From assembly GCA_041687435.1 (NCBI GenBank), contig JAWLBX010000024.1, positions 1 to 51,165 on the forward strand: a stretch of 51,165 bases of DNA, in the 5' to 3' direction. The stretch comes from JACKII01 sp041687435 (GTDB lineage: Bacteria > Pseudomonadota > Alphaproteobacteria > Bin95). Both the position numbers and the translations under genes were made by a program. The notes beneath the pieces were generated by a model, which was not told the DNA's origin, did not search any database, and was given only the letters and a program-made list of their open reading frames with translations. Of this stretch, positions 41,407 through 50,109 are shown piece by piece; position 1 is the stretch's first letter, and each line of letters begins with the position of its first letter.

Positions 41407-42158
41407 TCGAATGGCAGGACGACGGCGTGCTGCTTTCGGCCGAGCCGCATGGCGAGGGGCACGCGGTCGCCCAGATCCTGACCGAGGCGCACGGCCGGCA
41501 CGCCGGGCTGGTGCATGGCGGCGCGGCCTCGCGCCGGGCGCACGAATTGCAGCCGGGGGCGGAGGTCAGCGTCGCCTGGCGGGCGCGGCTCGCTGATCAT
41601 CTCGGCACCTATTCCTACGAATTGCGCAGGCCGCATGCGGCCTTCTGGCTGGAGGATAGGCGGCGGCTCGCGGGTATCGCGTCCGCCTGCGCCGTCGCAA
41701 CAGTGCTGCCGGAGCGGGAGCCGATGCCCGGCGTCTATCACGGCCTGCTGGCCCTGTTCAGCGCCATGGAAGGCGAGGCTTGGCCCGCCGCCTATGTGCT
41801 GTGGGAGCTGGGCGTGCTGGGCGCGCTCGGCTTCGGGCTGGCGCTGGACCGCTGCGCCCGCACCGGCGCGACCGAGGGTCTCGCCTACGTCTCGCCCCGC
41901 ACCGGCGCCGCAGTGACGGCGGATGCTGCCGGCGATCTGGCGCCGAAGCTGCTGCCGCTGCCGGCGTTCCTGGCGGGCGGCGGGGATTTCGACGACGCGG
42001 CGATCGCTGCCGGCCTCCGCCTCACCGGCCATTTTCTGAAACGCGACGCCTTCGGCGCGATGCACCGCGACCTGCCAGCCGCCCGCTACCGGTTGGCGGA
42101 TTGCTTCGCGCCAGAATCGCCCGTATCGCAAAGGATCAACCGAGAGGAGTCCGCGTGA
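41403..42158 (+). CDS. recO: DNA repair protein RecO
   Basis: Annealing and RecA-loading factor of the RecFOR repair pathway. 251 residues. The N-terminal OB fold begins MIEWQDDGVLLSAEPHGEGH and contains GRHAGLVHGGAASRRAHELQ near 31, the usual RecO pattern. The helical middle holds AAYVLWELGVLGALGFGLAL near 129. The Cys-type Zn ligands of some RecO proteins are reduced here (only LDRCARTG in this segment). It overlaps era (ATGA) and the parC GTG start (GTGA). Confidence 0.93.
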   Translation: MIEWQDDGVLLSAEPHGEGHAVAQILTEAHGRHAGLVHGGAASRRAHELQPGAEVSVAWRARLADHLGTYSYELRRPHAAFWLEDRRRLAGIASACAVATVLPEREPMPGVYHGLLALFSAMEGEAWPAAYVLWELGVLGALGFGLALDRCARTGATEGLAYVSPRTGAAVTADAAGDLAPKLLPLPAFLAGGGDFDDAAIAAGLRLTGHFLKRDAFGAMHRDLPAARYRLADCFAPESPVSQRINREESA

Positions 42159-44389
42159 GCGACGACCAACCACCCCAGGAGGGCCGCGACCCGATCCGGC
42201 CTGTCGGCTTCGAGGAGGCGCTGTCGGAGCGCTATCTCGCCTACGCGCTGTCCACGATCATGGCGCGCTCGCTGCCGGATGTGCGCGACGGGCTGAAGCC
42301 GGTTCACCGCCGCCTGCTCTACGCCATGCGTGAGCTGGGCCTGAACCCGCGCGCCGGTTTCAAGAAGTGCGCCCGCGTCGTCGGCGACGTGATGGGCAAG
42401 TTCCACCCGCATGGCGACGCTGCGATCTATGACGCCATGGTGCGGCTGGCCCAGGAATTCGCGGTGCGCTATCCGTTGGTCGAAGGGCAGGGGAATTTCG
42501 GCAATATCGACGGCGATAACGCCGCCGCCATGCGTTACACCGAGGCACGGCTGACCGCTATCGCCGAGGCACTGCTGGAAGGCATCGACGAGGACGCCGT
42601 CGATTTCCGCGGCACCTACGACGGCGAGGGCTCGGAACCGGCGGTATTGCCGGCAGCTTTCCCGAACCTGCTGGCGAACGGCGCCCAGGGCATTGCCGTC
42701 GGCATGGCGACGAACATCCCGCCGCATAATGCCGACGAGATATGTCAGGCGCTGCTGCTGCTGATCAAGAACCCGGATGCCACCCTGGCCCAAGTGATGA
42801 AGCGCCTGCCGGGCCCGGACTTCCCGACCGGCGGCGTGCTGGTGGAAGATTCGGACAAGATCGCCCAGGCTTACGCCACCGGCCGCGGCTCGCTGCGTCT
42901 GCGCGCGCGGTGGGAGAAAGAGGACCTGGGCCGCGGCCAGTGGCAGGCGGTGGTGACGGAGATTCCCTACCAGGTGCAGAAATCGCGCCTAGTGGAGAAG
43001 ATCGCGGAACTGCTGGACGCTCGCAAGTTGCCGCTGCTGGTGGATATTCGCGACGAGTCGGCGGAGGATGTGCGGCTGGTGCTGGTGCCGAAATCCCGCA
43101 CCATCCCGCCGGAAGCACTGATGGAATCGCTGTTCCAGCAGACCGAGCTCGAAACCCGCTTCGGCCTCAACATGAATGTGCTGGACGGCGGCACCGTGCC
43201 CCGGCTGATGGGGCTGGTCGAGGTGTTGCGGGCCTTTCTCGACCACCGGCTGGAGGTGTTGCAGCGCCGCACGCAGTACCGGCTTGGCCAGATCGCGCAC
43301 CGGCTAGAGGTGCTGGCCGGCTATCTGATCGTCTATGCCAATCTGGACGAAGTCATTCGCATTATCCGCGAGGCCGACGAGCCCAAGCCGGCGCTGATGG
43401 AACGTTGGGACCTGAGCGAGGTGCAGGCCGACGCCATCCTGAACATGCGCCTGCGCGCGCTCGCCCGCCTGCAGGAAATCGAAATCCGCGAGGAATACGA
43501 GAAACTTGCCGCAGAACAGGCGGAGTTGCAGGCGCTGCTGGCGGACGAAGGTTTGCAATGGGGCAAAATCAGCGAGCAGATCGCCGAAATCCGCACCAAG
43601 TTCGGCGCCAAGACACCGCTTGGAAAGCGCCGGACCGAGATTGCCGGCGCGCCGGGCGAGGTGGACCTGTCGGTCGAGGCCCTGGTCGAGCGCGAGCCCG
43701 TGACGGTGGTCGTTTCCGAACAGGGCTGGGTGCGCGGCCTGAAAGGCCATCTCGCCCCCGATGCGGAGGTCAAATACAAGGATGGCGACGGCGAGCGCTT
43801 CCGCGTGCCCTGCCATACCACCGACAAGCTGCTGCTGTTCACAGCGGGAGGTCGGGTTTACACGCTCGCGGCCGACAAACTGCCCGGCGGCCGCGGTCAG
43901 GGCGAACCGCTGCGCCTGCTCGTCGATCTGGCCGCGGAGGACAAGCCGGTGACGTTGCTGGTGGCAGCGAAAGACCTTGGCCTGATCCTGGCGTCCAGCG
44001 ATGGCCGCGGTTTCCGGATCGCTGCCGACGCTTGCATCGCCCAGACCAAGGGCGGGCGGCAGGTGATGAACCCGGCGGGCGAGGCCGAACTGGCCCTGGT
44101 TCATCCCGTGGCCGGCGATCATGTCGCCGTCATCGGCGAAAACCGCCGCCTGCTGGTGTTCCCGCTCGAAGAGCTGCCGGAGATGGGCCGCGGCCGCGGT
44201 GTCATGCTGCAACGCTACAAGGATGGCGGCCTCAGCGACCTGACCACGATCACGCTGGAAGAGGGGCTCGCCTGGCAGAGTGGCGAACGGATGCGGCGGG
44301 AGACCGACCTTGTGCCCTGGCTTGGTAAGCGCGGCGCGGCCGGACGGCAGCCGCCGCACGGCTTCCCGCGGGACAACAAGTTCGGGTGA
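42155..44389 (+). CDS. parC: DNA topoisomerase IV subunit A
   Basis: Breaks and rejoins DNA to unlink daughter chromosomes with ParE. 744 residues from a GTG at 42155, with AGAGGAG just upstream. The catalytic Tyr128 lies in AAAMRYTEARLT, and the quinolone region reads KFHPHGDAAIYDAMVRLAQ, so E. coli Ser80 is Ala89 here and Glu84 is Asp93. The coiled-coil tower carries EADEPKPALMERWDLSEVQA and RLRALARLQEIEIREEYEKL. The C-terminal beta-pinwheel blades are present (GWVRGLKGHLAPD, GRVYTLAADKLPGGRGQGEP), ending with the GRGRGVMLQRYKDGGLSDL type repeat. Last gene of the pdxJ-to-parC run. Confidence 0.95.
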   Translation: MSDDQPPQEGRDPIRPVGFEEALSERYLAYALSTIMARSLPDVRDGLKPVHRRLLYAMRELGLNPRAGFKKCARVVGDVMGKFHPHGDAAIYDAMVRLAQEFAVRYPLVEGQGNFGNIDGDNAAAMRYTEARLTAIAEALLEGIDEDAVDFRGTYDGEGSEPAVLPAAFPNLLANGAQGIAVGMATNIPPHNADEICQALLLLIKNPDATLAQVMKRLPGPDFPTGGVLVEDSDKIAQAYATGRGSLRLRARWEKEDLGRGQWQAVVTEIPYQVQKSRLVEKIAELLDARKLPLLVDIRDESAEDVRLVLVPKSRTIPPEALMESLFQQTELETRFGLNMNVLDGGTVPRLMGLVEVLRAFLDHRLEVLQRRTQYRLGQIAHRLEVLAGYLIVYANLDEVIRIIREADEPKPALMERWDLSEVQADAILNMRLRALARLQEIEIREEYEKLAAEQAELQALLADEGLQWGKISEQIAEIRTKFGAKTPLGKRRTEIAGAPGEVDLSVEALVEREPVTVVVSEQGWVRGLKGHLAPDAEVKYKDGDGERFRVPCHTTDKLLLFTAGGRVYTLAADKLPGGRGQGEPLRLLVDLAAEDKPVTLLVAAKDLGLILASSDGRGFRIAADACIAQTKGGRQVMNPAGEAELALVHPVAGDHVAVIGENRRLLVFPLEELPEMGRGRGVMLQRYKDGGLSDLTTITLEEGLAWQSGERMRRETDLVPWLGKRGAAGRQPPHGFPRDNKFG

Positions 44390-44471
44390 TGATTGCCGCC
44401 GCTTGAGGCCGCTTTCGGGAAGGCGTTATAACGGAAGCAAGAAATCCCGCCCTTCCGGAGCAGACAGAGCC

Positions 44472-46427
44472 ATGGCCGAACCGATGTGGACCCCGAGCGA
44501 GGCGCGGATGGCGCCGGCCCATATGCGCGCTTTCATGCGCATGGTCGGCAACCGCACCGGCCGGAGCCTTGCCGACTACGAGGCCCTGCATGCCTGGTCG
44601 GTCGAGGAACCCGAGGCTTTCTGGACAGCCGCCTGGGACTATTGCGGCGTGGTCGCGGATACCCGCGGCGACACCGTCATCGCCGACAAGGACAAAATCC
44701 CTGGCGCCCGCTTCTTTCCGGATGCCCGGCTGAACTTCGCCGAAAACCTGCTGCGCCACACCGGTGGTGCGCCGGCGCTGATTTTTCGGCGGGAGGACGG
44801 GCTGCGGCAGGAATGGTCGTGGGACGAATTGCGCGAATTTGCAGCGCGGGTCAGCCACTCCCTCGACCAGCACCATATCGGCGAGGGCGACCGGGTCGCG
44901 GCCTACCTGCCGAACATGCCGGAGGCGATTGGCGCCATGCTGGGCGCGGCGGCGGGCGGCCGGGTCTGGTCGTCGTGTTCGCCGGATTTCGGCGTGCAGG
45001 GCGTGCTGGACCGGTTCGGCCAGATCGAGCCGAAAATTCTCTTTACCGTCGATGGTTACAAATATGGCGGCAAGCGCATTGACATCCGCGAGAAGGTGGC
45101 GGAGGTGGCAAAGGCGCTGGATAGCTGCGACTGGGTTGTCGTCATCCCGTTCTTGGATGAGGAGCCTGACCTCTCCGGGATTCCGCGCGCGGTCAGCCTG
45201 AAGGATTTCCTCTCCTGGAGCGAGCCGGCGGAACTGACCTTCAAGCAACTGCCCTTCGACCATCCGCTCTACATCCTGTTCTCCAGCGGTACCACCGGCG
45301 TGCCCAAGTGCATCGTGCACAAGGCCGGCGGCATTCTGCTGAAACACTATGTCGAGCACGTGCTGCACACGGATGAGCACGTGGGCGACCGGCTGTTCTA
45401 TTTCACCACGCTCGGTTGGATGATGTGGAACTGGCTCGCGAGCGGCCTCGCCGCCGGCTCGACCCTGATCCTGTACGACGGCTCGCCCTTCCATCCGGGG
45501 CCGAACGTGCTCTGGGATCTGATCGCGGAGGAGAAGTGCACGATCTATGGTACGTCCGCCAAGTACATCGACGCCATCGCCAAGGAGGGTTTGCGCCCGC
45601 GCGAGACGCACGATCTCTCCGCATTGCGCGCCATGCTGTCGACCGGCAGCGTGCTGGTGCCCGAAGCGTTCGACTATATCTATGACGCGATCCTGCCGGA
45701 TGGGCAGGTCGCCAGCATCTCCGGCGGCACCGACCTTTGCGGCTGTTTCGTTTCCGGCAACCCGTTGGGGCCGGTCTGGCGCGGCGAGTTGCAATGCATG
45801 AGCCTGGGGCTCGCCACCGATGTTTTCACCGAGGACGGGCGGTCGGCGCCGGTGGGCGAGAAGGGGGAGCTGGTCTGCACCAACGCCTTCCCCTGCATGC
45901 CGCTGGGCTTCTGGAACGACCCGGACGACAAAAAATACCATGCGGCCTATTACGAGCGCTTCCCCGGCGTCTGGTGCCATGGCGACTATTCCGCCAAGAC
46001 CGAGCATGGCGGCATGATCATTTACGGCCGCAGCGATGCCACTCTGAACCCTGGCGGAGTGCGCATCGGCACGGCGGAAATCTACCGCCAGGTGGAGCAG
46101 CTGAACGAGGTGGTGGAGTCGCTGGTGATCGGCCAGGACTGGGACAATGACACCCGCGTCGTGCTGTTCGTGCGCTTGCGCGACGGGCAGGAGTTGGACG
46201 ACGCTCTGACCCAGGCGATCCGCAAACGCATCCGGGAAGGCGCCTCACCCCGGCATGTGCCGGCGAAGATCGTGCCGGTGACGGACATCCCGCGCACGCG
46301 CAGCGGCAAGATCGTCGAACTGGCCGTGCGCGACGTGGTGCACGGCCGCGAGGTTAAGAACAAGGAGGCGCTCGACAACCCGCAGGCCTTGGAACAGTTC
46401 CGTGGCCGACCCGAATTACGGACCTGA
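44472..46427 (+). CDS. Acetoacetate--CoA ligase
   Basis: Activates acetoacetate to acetoacetyl-CoA for use in PHB or ketone metabolism. 651 residues from the ATG at 44472. The N-terminal MWTPSEARMAPAHMRAFMR and FFPDARLNFAENLLRHTGGA are typical of acetoacetyl-CoA synthetases. The AMP P-loop is LFSSGTTGVPKCIVHKAGG near residue 274, A5-type SISGGTDLCGCFVSGNPLGP near 417 matches the family, and the catalytic Lys is in IPRTRSGKIVE near 614. It stands alone with an 80-base upstream gap and converges on the P450 gene with 23 bases between stops. Confidence 0.93.
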   Translation: MAEPMWTPSEARMAPAHMRAFMRMVGNRTGRSLADYEALHAWSVEEPEAFWTAAWDYCGVVADTRGDTVIADKDKIPGARFFPDARLNFAENLLRHTGGAPALIFRREDGLRQEWSWDELREFAARVSHSLDQHHIGEGDRVAAYLPNMPEAIGAMLGAAAGGRVWSSCSPDFGVQGVLDRFGQIEPKILFTVDGYKYGGKRIDIREKVAEVAKALDSCDWVVVIPFLDEEPDLSGIPRAVSLKDFLSWSEPAELTFKQLPFDHPLYILFSSGTTGVPKCIVHKAGGILLKHYVEHVLHTDEHVGDRLFYFTTLGWMMWNWLASGLAAGSTLILYDGSPFHPGPNVLWDLIAEEKCTIYGTSAKYIDAIAKEGLRPRETHDLSALRAMLSTGSVLVPEAFDYIYDAILPDGQVASISGGTDLCGCFVSGNPLGPVWRGELQCMSLGLATDVFTEDGRSAPVGEKGELVCTNAFPCMPLGFWNDPDDKKYHAAYYERFPGVWCHGDYSAKTEHGGMIIYGRSDATLNPGGVRIGTAEIYRQVEQLNEVVESLVIGQDWDNDTRVVLFVRLRDGQELDDALTQAIRKRIREGASPRHVPAKIVPVTDIPRTRSGKIVELAVRDVVHGREVKNKEALDNPQALEQFRGRPELRT

Positions 46428-46450
46428 TTTGGAAAGGTGTTCCCTGTCGC

Positions 46451-47698
46451 CTATCCGCCCAGCCGTACCGGCACCAGGCGGGGGCCGCGGACTTGGCCGC
46501 CGGCCCAGGTCACGCCTTCCTCCGAGATCAGAGAGAATTCCGGAAAGCGTTCAAACCAGAGCCGCAGGCCGACCTGTAATTCCATCCGCGCCAGGTTGGA
46601 GCCGGCGCAGCGGTGGATGCCGGTGCCAAAGGCGATGTGGCGGTTCTGCTGACGGTCGATCACCACCTCTTCCGGCCGGTCGAACACCTCTGGGTCGCGG
46701 TTGGCGGCGGGAAAGGTCATCAGCAGCTTGTCGCCGGGCTTCATTTCGGCGCCGTGGATGGTGATTTCCTCGGTTACCTTCCGCGCCATGGTGACCGGCG
46801 AATAATAGCGCAGGATTTCCTCCACCGCGGTCGGCAGCAGGTCCGGCTTCCCGGCCAGCCGCTGCCTGTGGTCCGGGTGGGTCGAGAAGTGATAGAGGGC
46901 GGAGCCGATCGAGCTCCAGGTGGTGTCGATGCCCGCAACCAGCAGCAGGTTGCAGATGCCGGCGACAGTGTGGACAGAGAGCTTTTCGCCCTCGACCTCC
47001 GCATCCAACAGCCGGGAGATCACGTCTTCGCCCGGATTTTGCTTCCGCTCCTCGATCTGTTCATAGAAGAAGCTGCGGATTTTCTGCCGGGCAGACCGGC
47101 GCAGGTCCGGCTGGGTCTGGCCCAGTTCCAGCAGGTCTTGCGTCCACTGCGTGAACTCGGCCGCGCGGGCCATGTCGATGCCCAGAATGAAGGCGATCAC
47201 CCGCGGCGGTATCTGCTGGGCGTACTCTGCGGCGGCGTCACAGCTATCGCGGCCTTCCAGATCGTCCAGCAGACCGCGGCAGATCTCCTCCGTCATGCCG
47301 CGATAGCCCTCGACCGCATGCGGTGAGAAGAACGGCAGGATCAGCCGTTTGTAGGGCGAGTGTTCTGGCGGGTCCGCCGTGATCGGCGGGGTTTCGGTGC
47401 CATAGGCTTTCAGTTCCGCCACCAGTTCCTCTCGCAAGATCGAGTCCGGCGGGATCACCGTGACCGAGCGGGACGAAAAGGTCGGAACCATGTTCGCCAT
47501 CTCCTGAATGTCCTTGTAGCGCACCGGCATCCAGGAACCGCCCCAACGGGTGGTGTGGGCAATCGGGCATTTCTGGCGCAATTCCTGCCAAACGGGCCCA
47601 GGATCGCGGGTATACCCCTCGTCCATCACATCATAGTCCGTAGCCCAGTCATGGACGGGGCATTTGCCGGCGGCTTGCGGTTTAAGATCATCGGGCAT
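46451..47698 (-). CDS. Cytochrome P450
   Basis: Heme monooxygenase, 415 residues, soluble. The I-helix oxygen-binding motif is LLVAGIDTTWSSIG near 241, the ExxR is EEILR near 285, and the heme Cys is Cys364 in FGTGIHRCAGSNLARMEL. ITADPPEHSPYKRLILPFFS near 108 is the usual C-helix region. The substrate cannot be told. A ferredoxin gene lies 17 bases upstream in the same direction and is the likely electron donor; no ferredoxin reductase is nearby. Heme would come from the C4 pathway whose first gene, hemA, is in this window. Confidence 0.93.
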   Translation of the reverse strand: MPDDLKPQAAGKCPVHDWATDYDVMDEGYTRDPGPVWQELRQKCPIAHTTRWGGSWMPVRYKDIQEMANMVPTFSSRSVTVIPPDSILREELVAELKAYGTETPPITADPPEHSPYKRLILPFFSPHAVEGYRGMTEEICRGLLDDLEGRDSCDAAAEYAQQIPPRVIAFILGIDMARAAEFTQWTQDLLELGQTQPDLRRSARQKIRSFFYEQIEERKQNPGEDVISRLLDAEVEGEKLSVHTVAGICNLLLVAGIDTTWSSIGSALYHFSTHPDHRQRLAGKPDLLPTAVEEILRYYSPVTMARKVTEEITIHGAEMKPGDKLLMTFPAANRDPEVFDRPEEVVIDRQQNRHIAFGTGIHRCAGSNLARMELQVGLRLWFERFPEFSLISEEGVTWAGGQVRGPRLVPVRLGG

Positions 47699-47715
47699 TG
47701 GCGCGGTCCTCCGAT

Positions 47716-47919
47716 TTACTCTGCATCGTCAAGGACGGTGATGGCGAATTCCGGGCAATTGTCGATGCACAGTTGCGCTTTTTTTTCCATGCCCGGCGGG
47801 ACCTGACCATCGTTCAGCGCCGTGGCAAGGCCAAAATCATCGACCGCGAACAGTTCTGGCGCAAGAGAAAAGCAGCGGTTATGCCCCTGGCAAAGGTTCG
47901 GATTGACTCGAATACGCAT
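47716..47919 (-). CDS. P450-partner ferredoxin with CxxHxxC motif
   Basis: 67-residue ferredoxin. Cys10-x2-His13-x2-Cys16 and Cys55-Pro56 are the cluster ligands, with His13 where a standard [4Fe-4S] ferredoxin has its second Cys; an extra Cys51 lies three residues before Cys55. Ferredoxins of the CxxXxxC...CP type with His at X are known as partners of actinobacterial and some proteobacterial P450s. The ATG at 47919 is preferred, with AGGAAGG close upstream; a longer open frame to 48009 has no ribosome site. Co-transcribed with the P450. Confidence 0.88.
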   Translation of the reverse strand: MRIRVNPNLCQGHNRCFSLAPELFAVDDFGLATALNDGQVPPGMEKKAQLCIDNCPEFAITVLDDAE

Positions 47920-48039
47920 GGCGGTCCTTCCTATGTTTTGATTTTGCAAACGATTATCTATTTTACTGGCGTTTGGGCGCGTTCGACTGAACCATGCCGA
48001 AATTATCATCCCGCGGGCCGGCGCGGTAGATTCTGATTG

Positions 48040-48456
48040 TTATGACCCGCGGCGGTTCAAGAGGTTCGCCAGCATCATGCCGCCCAGCATCGCCGCCGCG
48101 AACAGCCAGGCTGGCCAGCCGTCGAGGCTTAGCACCGCCAGCGCCGGGCCGGGGCAGAGACCGACCAGACCCCAGCCGAGGCCGAACAGGGCAGCCCCGC
48201 CAACCAGCCGGGCATCGATCACGCGGGAGGCCGGGCCGGGGAACTTGGTGGCCAGGAATGGCGTGCCGGTGTGCGTGAGGCGCCAGGCGACGGCCATCGG
48301 TAGTATGGCGCCACCCATAACAAAGGCCAGGGTCGGATCCCAGGCGCCGCCCGCGACATCGAGAAACGCCAGGACGCGCGCCGGGTTGACCATGTCGGAG
48401 ATCGTCAGGCCTAAGCCGAAAATCGCGCCGGCCAGTAAGGCAATGGCAATCCGCAT
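48040..48456 (-). CDS. DUF6691 / YeeE-YedE family half-protein
   Basis: 138-residue membrane protein with about four transmembrane segments. The start MRIAIALLAGAIFGLGLTIS followed by DMVNPARVLAFLDVAGGAWD is typical of DUF6691, and LFGLGWGLVGLCPGPALAVL near 92 holds the conserved Cys-Pro of sulfur-compound channel proteins. It is separated by only three bases from the upstream partner gene, so the two products probably pair to form one YeeE/YedE-like channel. Possible role: uptake of thiosulfate or another sulfur compound (inference). Confidence 0.85.
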   Translation of the reverse strand: MRIAIALLAGAIFGLGLTISDMVNPARVLAFLDVAGGAWDPTLAFVMGGAILPMAVAWRLTHTGTPFLATKFPGPASRVIDARLVGGAALFGLGWGLVGLCPGPALAVLSLDGWPAWLFAAAMLGGMMLANLLNRRGS

Positions 48457-48459
48457 AAC

Positions 48460-48888
48460 TTATCCTCCCACCACAGGCCGCAGAAACACGGTCGTCAGCA
48501 CCGCCACGGCCATGAATACGCAGACGGCAATGATGGAGCGCATCGACAGGCGCGACACGCCGCAAACCCCATGGCCGCTGGTGCAGCCATTGCCCAGCAC
48601 GGTGCCGAGGCCGACGATGATGCCGCCAGCCACAATCAGCGCCGGGTTTTGGGTGATGCTGATATCGGGCGGCGCCACCAGCAGGCCGTAAAGGGCAGGG
48701 GCTCCGATCAGACCGGCAATAAAGGCGATGGTCTCCGGCCGGTCATTGCTGGCCTGCCGGACGGTTCGGGAAACGATGCCGCTGATCCCGGCGATCTTGC
48801 CGTTCGCCAGCAGCAGCAGGGCAGCAGCCGCGCCGATCAGCAGGCCGCCGGCCAACCCCATCAGCACATCGGTCAGATTGAAAATCAT
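48460..48888 (-). CDS. YeeE/YedE family half-protein
   Basis: 142-residue membrane protein, first half of a split YeeE/YedE (TsuA-like) transporter. Transmembrane segments include VLMGLAGGLLIGAAAALLLL and GGIIVGLGTVLGNGCTSGHG. The family's key motif is GNGCTSGHGVCGVSRLS near residue 98, with two cysteines thought to handle sulfur compounds in this family. It begins 20 bases after the cyclase-family gene ends on the same strand and is followed by the DUF6691 half three bases later. Confidence 0.88.
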   Translation of the reverse strand: MIFNLTDVLMGLAGGLLIGAAAALLLLANGKIAGISGIVSRTVRQASNDRPETIAFIAGLIGAPALYGLLVAPPDISITQNPALIVAGGIIVGLGTVLGNGCTSGHGVCGVSRLSMRSIIAVCVFMAVAVLTTVFLRPVVGG

Positions 48889-48908
48889 GGATCAGCGGCC
48901 TCCAGCCA

Positions 48909-49958
48909 TCAGACGGTTGCAATCGGCGAGGACGGCGACCCCACCGCGCCCGGCAGCCGCAGCGGCGGCGCGGTCAGCAGGAAGCGGGTGCGGTTGTGCT
49001 CCCGCAGCCATCGCGCCAACTCGGCCAGGTACCAGAGTTCGCCGATATTGACGCCCAGCTTGAACAGGCAAAGCTCGTGCAGGGGCAGTCGGGCGTAGCG
49101 CTCCGCCATTGCCGGGCGGGAGGGAAACCCCTCGACCGCGTAATTGTCGGCGCAGATCACGGAAATGCCGGAATCGGCGATCCATTGCTGCAAGCGTCGG
49201 TCGCGGCCGTTGAGAACGGCATAGGAATTGTGCAGTTTCTGCTCGTCCGGGTCGCCATTGGCCTGCATGATGTAATCCGCAAAGCCGGTGTAGATCAGCA
49301 GCATGTCGCCGGGCGTGACCTCGATCTGGGTGGCGTCCAGCGCCCGCATCCAGTCATCATAGCCGACATAGTGGCGAGTCTCGCCATAATGGCGCTCCAG
49401 ATCGACCAGTACGCCGCGGCCCTGCATGCCCTTCTCGGCCATGTTCTCGACACCCAGCTTGCGGGCGCCGGTGGTGTCGCCGGTTTCCTCGACAGTGCCA
49501 TCCAGATTGTAGCGCACCGGCCCCTTGATATCGACGTGGCCTTGATAGCCGTTGTAGAAGCGGATATCTCGTTCGCCGTCGCCATTGGCATCGAACAGGC
49601 TGCCGACGTGGGCAAAGGTGTCCCACTGCGTCGCGTATTGCAGCACCATATCGACCCGGTCGTCATTGCCGACATCGGTAAAATGCGGATCGTCCAGGGC
49701 GGCAGGATAGAGGTAGCGCATCGTGCCGTCCGGCAGCTGCGTTGGGCGAAGGGTGTAGGGGCCGCGCGCCGGGTTTAGCTTGTTACCGCCCGGCAGGTTT
49801 AGTGGCAGCGACAGGCAGAAGGAAATCCCCTCTTTCACCTCGGCTACACCCTCCAGCACCTTTTGCGGTGTGATCAGATTGACCCGGCCGAGTTGATCGT
49901 CCTCGCCCCAATCGCCCCATGTCGAACCTTCGGGGCGGATTTTCCAACGTTTGGCCAT
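48909..49958 (-). CDS. Cyclase family hydrolase
   Basis: Metal-dependent hydrolase of the cyclase/kynurenine-formamidase family, 349 residues from the ATG at 49958, with AAGGATA upstream; the upstream extension to 50246 is a shadow of the divergent SDR region. The first metal-site region reads TQWDTFAHVGSLFDANGDG, the long-form variant of the usual HxGTHxDxPxH motif, and VISVICADNYAVEG-like residues (GISVICADNYAVEGFPSRPA) follow near 250. LPLHELCLFKLGVNIGELW is near the C-terminus. It may open a ring lactone, lactam or formamide. It probably heads an operon with the YeeE/YedE pair. Confidence 0.85.
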   Translation of the reverse strand: MAKRWKIRPEGSTWGDWGEDDQLGRVNLITPQKVLEGVAEVKEGISFCLSLPLNLPGGNKLNPARGPYTLRPTQLPDGTMRYLYPAALDDPHFTDVGNDDRVDMVLQYATQWDTFAHVGSLFDANGDGERDIRFYNGYQGHVDIKGPVRYNLDGTVEETGDTTGARKLGVENMAEKGMQGRGVLVDLERHYGETRHYVGYDDWMRALDATQIEVTPGDMLLIYTGFADYIMQANGDPDEQKLHNSYAVLNGRDRRLQQWIADSGISVICADNYAVEGFPSRPAMAERYARLPLHELCLFKLGVNIGELWYLAELARWLREHNRTRFLLTAPPLRLPGAVGSPSSPIATV

Positions 49959-50109
49959 CGTGTGCTTATCCTTAGCATGTGTGATCCCACAGGGGGGCAG
50001 CATCGCCCGGGCCCGCGGGCGGCGCAAGCCACTGGTCAAGCCTGGATGGATTGGGCAGAGTGTCGGCTTCACCGAACACGATATCTGCAAGCAAAAGGAA
50101 ATGCCTGAT

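Noticed and set aside
44250..46007. 585-codon open frame on the minus strand opposite acetoacetate--CoA ligase
   Set aside because: Overlaps two certain genes (parC end and the ligase) and shows no domain motifs.
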